Assembly: GCA_007571085.1 (NCBI GenBank)
Contig: RKSC01000024.1
Coordinates: 1 to 33,538, forward strand
DNA: 33,538 bases
From: Synechococcus sp. PNGco_S_binSS4
Lineage (GTDB): Bacteria > Cyanobacteriota > Cyanobacteriia > PCC-6307 > Cyanobiaceae
Direction: 5' to 3'
The notes beneath the pieces were generated by a model. It saw only the letters and a list, made by a program, of their open reading frames with translations. It was not told the DNA's origin and ran no database searches. The position numbers and the translations under genes are program-made. The first letter of the stretch is position 1, and each line of letters opens with the position of its first letter. Positions 29,619 to 33,538 of the stretch are shown piece by piece.

Positions 29619-30559
29619 GGTTAGATCAGCTTGGCTCACGGGCTCCAGTGCAACAGACTAAACCGTAACAGATTGTTAAGGAGACTGTGGCTGATGGGGT
29701 GGTGGTGACCCAACCTCGGTGCAATTTCATTCATGGCCATGGGCTCCTGGACCCCAAGAACCCCTGGTTCTCCCCTTAAGGGCTTTTGGTGCAACCTGGC
29801 AAGGGAATAGATGGCTTCAGGATTCTCCCCCAGCTTCTGGATAAAAGCCTCCGGTTTCAACTGCCACCCCATACCCCTAGGCATCCCCATGGGGGCAAAC
29901 ATAGTCTCTGTTGACCCAATAAGATTGACCTGGGTTGGGGTGATTCAGGCTGGGCTGGCAGAGGAGGCACTGACTGCACTTGACTGGCTGCCCCAACCCA
30001 TGGTGAGTGGGCTCCTCCGGCTGGGGCTCTGTTCTCTCCATCCGTGCAGCATTGGCAGCTGCCACACCAGCTCCCTGGGCCCCAGCCCGCCGTTGACGAT
30101 GAACCTCTAAGCGCTCCCTAGTGATCCGGCGCCGCTCACCATCACCTCCACTGCCCCACCACCATCCGTCAGGATGGTTTGACGAGCCATCCGCCCTATG
30201 ACAATTGCCTCCCCAGGTGATCGCCCAGCTCATATGAATCAGCCATCGAGGGGCCGCTTGGTCCTTGCCACAACCGTGGTAGGGACAATGACCCATCTAC
30301 ATACCTGACTTGATCCCGCTGGTGGACGGCGGGCCGCCCCTGCACTTGCTGGTGGAAGGGAAGAGCTGCAATGGAGAGGATGTCAACAAAGGCAAGAGAA
30401 CCACCATGGAGACTCACTGGCAGCCAGCGGTGAGTGGCCTCAGCACATTTGGGTACTGGGTCTTTTTAGGGCTTGTTGATGTGTGGATTATCTTAATACT
30501 GATCCTCTGCCATGGCCCATTGGCTGTGGTTAGAGTGGTTCCATGATGGGAGGTGCAGC

Positions 30560-31723
30560 ATGTCAAAACAACTGGACAATATGACTTTTAAGGTTGAAAG
30601 CCTGGGAGTTGTTAAGGAAGGAAAATTCACTCAGAAGCCCTTAACAATTTTCTGCGGTCCAAATAATAGTGGTAAGACCTGGTTCATGTATTCTCTATAT
30701 TACACCTATCGGCTGCTTGCTCGTCCCAAGAAAGATCCAGGCAACTTAGACGAAACTAAACATCAGTGCAGTTTAGAATCTTTGAAAAGTCATATTAATG
30801 AGAATCTGGCAAGTATTTTCAACACTAGCAAGGAACTATTGGGAAGCGCTCGCTTTATACCAAGCTTTGGGGAAGAAGAACTACAGGAGCGGATGGATAA
30901 TCTCAGCAATCCCTTCCTAATTCCTGCCGAACGCTCTGGCTTACATTTATTCTATCGTGAGCTAAGTACCCGTCGCACCGCTCTCTTGCATCATGCCTCG
31001 AAGGAAAGTATTGACCTGCATGAACTGCTGCAAGACGTTATTTCTTCCCCCTATGCCATACCAATTTCTGACTATATAACTTGGCTAAACCAGTTAGCCG
31101 AAAACCAGCGTGGTGGTTGCAGCTGCTTCCATAAGCATGGGGAATATCTGAAGCGGAACTTAGTACGTGGCAACTACAAGGTAGATAGGAGTACTAGGGC
31201 CATCACCTTCAAGCCTTACCAACTTAAGCGTGATGGCAATAGCACCAAAAGCCTGGGCCTGCACATGACATCCAGTACTGTGAAAAGCCTGTTTGGGCTC
31301 TGGTTCTATCTGGAATACCAGGCACAAACCGGTGACCTGCTGATGATTGATGAACCAGAACTCAACCTTCATCCAGAAAACCAGCGTAGGATCGCACGGT
31401 TTCTAGCAAAGCTCGTCAATGCCGGTTTGAACATTGTTATCAGTACCCATAGCGACTATATTATTCGGGAGCTGAACTCATTAATTATGCTGAGTAACAA
31501 AGGTGCCGGTGATTTGCGTAAGAAATACAAGTATGAAGATGATGAAGTGTTGGATTCCAACAAAGTGGGTGCTTACTTGTTTGATGATCGAACTATTACA
31601 CCATTTGAGATTTTACCCAGTGACGGCATTGTTGCCAGCACCTTCGATGAGGTAATCCGTGGTCTGAATGAAGTTAATGATGATATCTATTATGGATTAC
31701 AGGAGATGGAAAATGAGCAGTAA
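30560..31723 (+). CDS. ABC/AAA-type ATP-binding protein (predicted ATPase, OLD/AAA_15-like)
   Basis: Walker A GPNNSGKT, signature-like region SSTVKSLFGLWF, Walker B GDLLMIDEPELNLHPENQRRIARFL, H-switch-like STHSDYIIREL. Start MSKQLDNM at 30560 preceded by ggaggt. Confidence 0.9.
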   Translation: MSKQLDNMTFKVESLGVVKEGKFTQKPLTIFCGPNNSGKTWFMYSLYYTYRLLARPKKDPGNLDETKHQCSLESLKSHINENLASIFNTSKELLGSARFIPSFGEEELQERMDNLSNPFLIPAERSGLHLFYRELSTRRTALLHHASKESIDLHELLQDVISSPYAIPISDYITWLNQLAENQRGGCSCFHKHGEYLKRNLVRGNYKVDRSTRAITFKPYQLKRDGNSTKSLGLHMTSSTVKSLFGLWFYLEYQAQTGDLLMIDEPELNLHPENQRRIARFLAKLVNAGLNIVISTHSDYIIRELNSLIMLSNKGAGDLRKKYKYEDDEVLDSNKVGAYLFDDRTITPFEILPSDGIVASTFDEVIRGLNEVNDDIYYGLQEMENEQ

Positions 31724-32285
31724 ATTTATCACTACGATGCAGCAGGCTATTGATGCCAGATATAAGCTGAAAAGATATGGCCGAGGCTGGATACTAAGCG
31801 ATAATGGGATGCAAACGAAAATCTGTGTTCCCAATAGGCATTCTATAGCATTTTCCCTAGATTCCAAAGAGAAACCATTGGGCTTCCTTAGTGACAAACC
31901 ACCAGAGAACCTAGCTAAAATGTGCGATGCCATTCTCTTCTGTTTTTATCAAGGCAAGATTTATCTCTTTGTGCTTGAGATGAAGACTACCCATAAAAGT
32001 CACTGCACAAAGCAATTGACAAATGGTAAACTGTTCTGTCATTGGCTAATTAGTCTATTCAAAACATACAACTACTTGGAAGAGGAGCCAACAGCCATCT
32101 CTTTATTGCTATGGAGGCCCCGGTCAAATGCAGTAAGAAAAGGAACAACGACTCATTCCCACCCCGGAGACGGTATTGTGCCAGATGAAAACCTTGATCT
32201 GCGTGACCTGTTTGATCATAGCTTTCAGATAAGGAATCAAGAAACAGTTCAGATCATAAATCTGGTTAAACGGATCGTTAAATAG
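31713..32285 (+). CDS. Uncharacterised partner protein with PD-(D/E)xK-like motif
   Basis: 190-aa ORF starting at ATG 31713, overlapping the ATPase stop by 11 nt and preceded by aggag; contains CDAILFCFYQGKIYLFVLEMKTTHKSHCTKQLTNGKLFCHWL (D-x14-ExK followed by Q). Confidence 0.82.
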   Translation: MSSKFITTMQQAIDARYKLKRYGRGWILSDNGMQTKICVPNRHSIAFSLDSKEKPLGFLSDKPPENLAKMCDAILFCFYQGKIYLFVLEMKTTHKSHCTKQLTNGKLFCHWLISLFKTYNYLEEEPTAISLLLWRPRSNAVRKGTTTHSHPGDGIVPDENLDLRDLFDHSFQIRNQETVQIINLVKRIVK

Positions 32286-32330
32286 ATCCAGTAGCCCTAA
32301 GATCATTCATAGGATAACAATCCAGTAGCC
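32286..32330. repeat. Short direct repeat downstream of the cassette
   Basis: atccagtagcc at 32286-32296 and 32320-32330 (34-nt spacing). Confidence 0.8.
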
Positions 32331-32347
32331 TAGGAGCACCTGCTGCT

Positions 32348-32391
32348 GTCCGGGTTCACAGTTTGCCTAGGAGAGCAAAACTAAGCCGGAC
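32348..32391. other. Imperfect hairpin downstream of the ATPase/nuclease-like cassette
   Basis: gtccgg gttcac agtttgc ctaggaga gcaaaact aag ccggac: outer 6-bp stem, inner 7-bp stem with one bulge. Confidence 0.5.
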
Positions 32392-32538
32392 GCTTCCCAG
32401 CTCCACCACCTGGCAAAAACCTGGTCAGCAGCCTGCCCTTGAGGTGCTTCCCTTGGGGTTCTCCTCACCCATCACCGCCTAGGCACCTTAAAATCTGCCA
32501 ACCCATGGAATAATCCAGGGGTCATTAGCATAATTATC

Positions 32539-32949
32539 ATGCTTTACAGAGAGGTGGAACTAGATGTGCTCCAATCCATGGCCATGCGGGTGATCAATGC
32601 CAGGGCACAGTGGCTAGACAAGCCAGGCTACAGGCAGGGCAACTACCACCAGCGGGGAGAGGGAGAGGAAAGGCAATGTTTCCAGATTTATCAGGGGCAG
32701 AATCTGAACAGCGAGCAGGACTTCTCATATGGTATTGTCTATTTGCCTAACCAATATAAAAAACCGACCCTTGCCCGTTACAATGGATCAGGCCATGGGC
32801 ATGGTGACATCCGCCACTGCTCTCACATTCACTGAGCCACGGAACGTGCCATTGAAACAGACAAGAAACCCGAATGTGAGGCAAAAGCAACAGATCGGCT
32901 TCAGTTTGTAGAAGTGCCCTCCCCTGTCTGCCGGAAAACTTTAAGGTAG
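32539..32949 (+). pseudogene. Hypothetical protein gene interrupted by an in-frame TGA
   Basis: MLYREVELDVLQSMAMRVINARAQW...LPNQYKKPTLARYNGSGHGHGDIRHCSHIH-[TGA 32833-32835]-ATERAIETDKKPECEAKATDRLQFVE... continues in the same frame to TAG 32947-32949; post-stop sequence looks like genuine coding continuation. Confidence 0.6.
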
Positions 32950-33237
32950 GAGCTTTAACGTGGGTGGATTAAATAGATGAATTAATGATGGCCAACTGCC
33001 TTTGTTTTCATGGTCTGTGTACAGGTGCTTGATTAGCTATAGTGATCCATTCCTGCAAGGAGCTGTGGGTGATCCTAGTGAGGGAATGCTAAACCCCTTC
33101 TCCAGTGGGGCAAAGCCCAAGTTTGATGCAATAGTGATACATAGTTTACAGGCTCATTGCCTATCCGGTGCGCAAGACTGTAGCCTGCAAGATCCTAACT
33201 TGTGTATATACCTGGAAAAACACCCAAACCTACTCTG

Positions 33238-33538
33238 ATGGCCCACAACACAGATGCTCTAGGCAAGCTCTTGTACCACCACCTTTGTGAGGATGTGGGC
33301 GTTGATGTGGGTCCTGATGGTGTCCTCATGCTGGGCCCCTATTTCCGGTTCCCTGCCGGAGATTCCTACCCATGCCATATCTATAATGGAACCCGGCGAC
33401 TGCTCCTGGAGCACATCATCAGTGAAACGGATTTGCATTGGGATGGGGTGTTCTGGTTCCACATTACACCTGAGGGCCTGCCAGAAGTGCTTTGGCACAA
33501 TTTACGTTCTAGTCCATGGTTGTTTTTGAAGATCAATC
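33238..33538 (+). CDS. Hypothetical protein, 3'-truncated by window end
   Basis: Open frame from ATG 33238 to the window edge: MAHNTDALGKLLYHHLCEDVGVDVGPDGVLMLGPYFRFPAGDSYPCHIYNGTRRLLLEHIISETDLHWDGVFWFHITPEGLPEVLWHNLRSSPWLFLKIN. Absent from the ORF track because no stop is reached. Confidence 0.6.
   Translation, partial: MAHNTDALGKLLYHHLCEDVGVDVGPDGVLMLGPYFRFPAGDSYPCHIYNGTRRLLLEHIISETDLHWDGVFWFHITPEGLPEVLWHNLRSSPWLFLKIN

Noticed and set aside
29877-30296. 139-aa minus-strand ORF as a real gene
   Set aside because: No recognisable domain, W/G/H/P-rich, overlaps other equally weak ORFs; kept only as part of the gene-poor region observation.
33002-33238. 78-aa plus-strand ORF
   Set aside because: No domain or protein-like periodicity; probably intergenic.
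33259-33498. 79-aa minus-strand ORF at the right end
   Set aside because: Antisense to the better supported plus-strand frame starting at 33238.
1-33538. CRISPR array, rRNA operon, IS element or integrase
   Set aside because: No regularly spaced repeats, no rRNA-like stretches and no transposase/integrase motifs were found on either strand.

Overview
The window looks like a picocyanobacterial chromosome segment (marine Synechococcus/Prochlorococcus lineage or a related symbiont; taxon inferred from gene content only). From left to right the recognisable core is: Omp85/BamA, purC, purD, an NblS-like histidine kinase, kaiC, kaiB, rplU, rpmA, truB, a YCII-like protein, a divergent PAP2/DUF212 protein, crtE, folD, a 7TM-HD phosphohydrolase, an orphan sugar-ABC permease, an M50 site-2 protease, trpF, folE, an SDR, accA, the alkane pair AAR/ADO, a creatininase-family protein, an S1-domain protein, a broken Tab2/Atab2 gene, pgeF, a second YCII-like protein, trpA, a DUF3007-like protein, ndhL, a tRNA with a UAA anticodon, two small hypotheticals and a high-light-inducible protein. 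Past about 29.7 kb the sequence changes to a gene-poor, visibly more AT-rich accessory island. It carries a tightly overlapping two-gene cassette (ABC/AAA ATPase plus a small protein with a PD-(D/E)xK-like D...ExK motif), a gene interrupted by an in-frame TGA, and a gene running off the window. Main points of interest: (1) the ATPase/nuclease-like cassette as a candidate undescribed defence-type system; (2) absence of kaiA from its usual place upstream of kaiB, three short tandem duplications in the remaining gap, and an altered KaiC C-terminal tail; (3) a Tab2-like gene with an apparent out-of-frame internal deletion; (4) a tRNA(UAA) with a 5-nt variable loop instead of the long arm expected of bacterial tRNA-Leu. 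No database searches were possible; names come from recognising conserved motifs.
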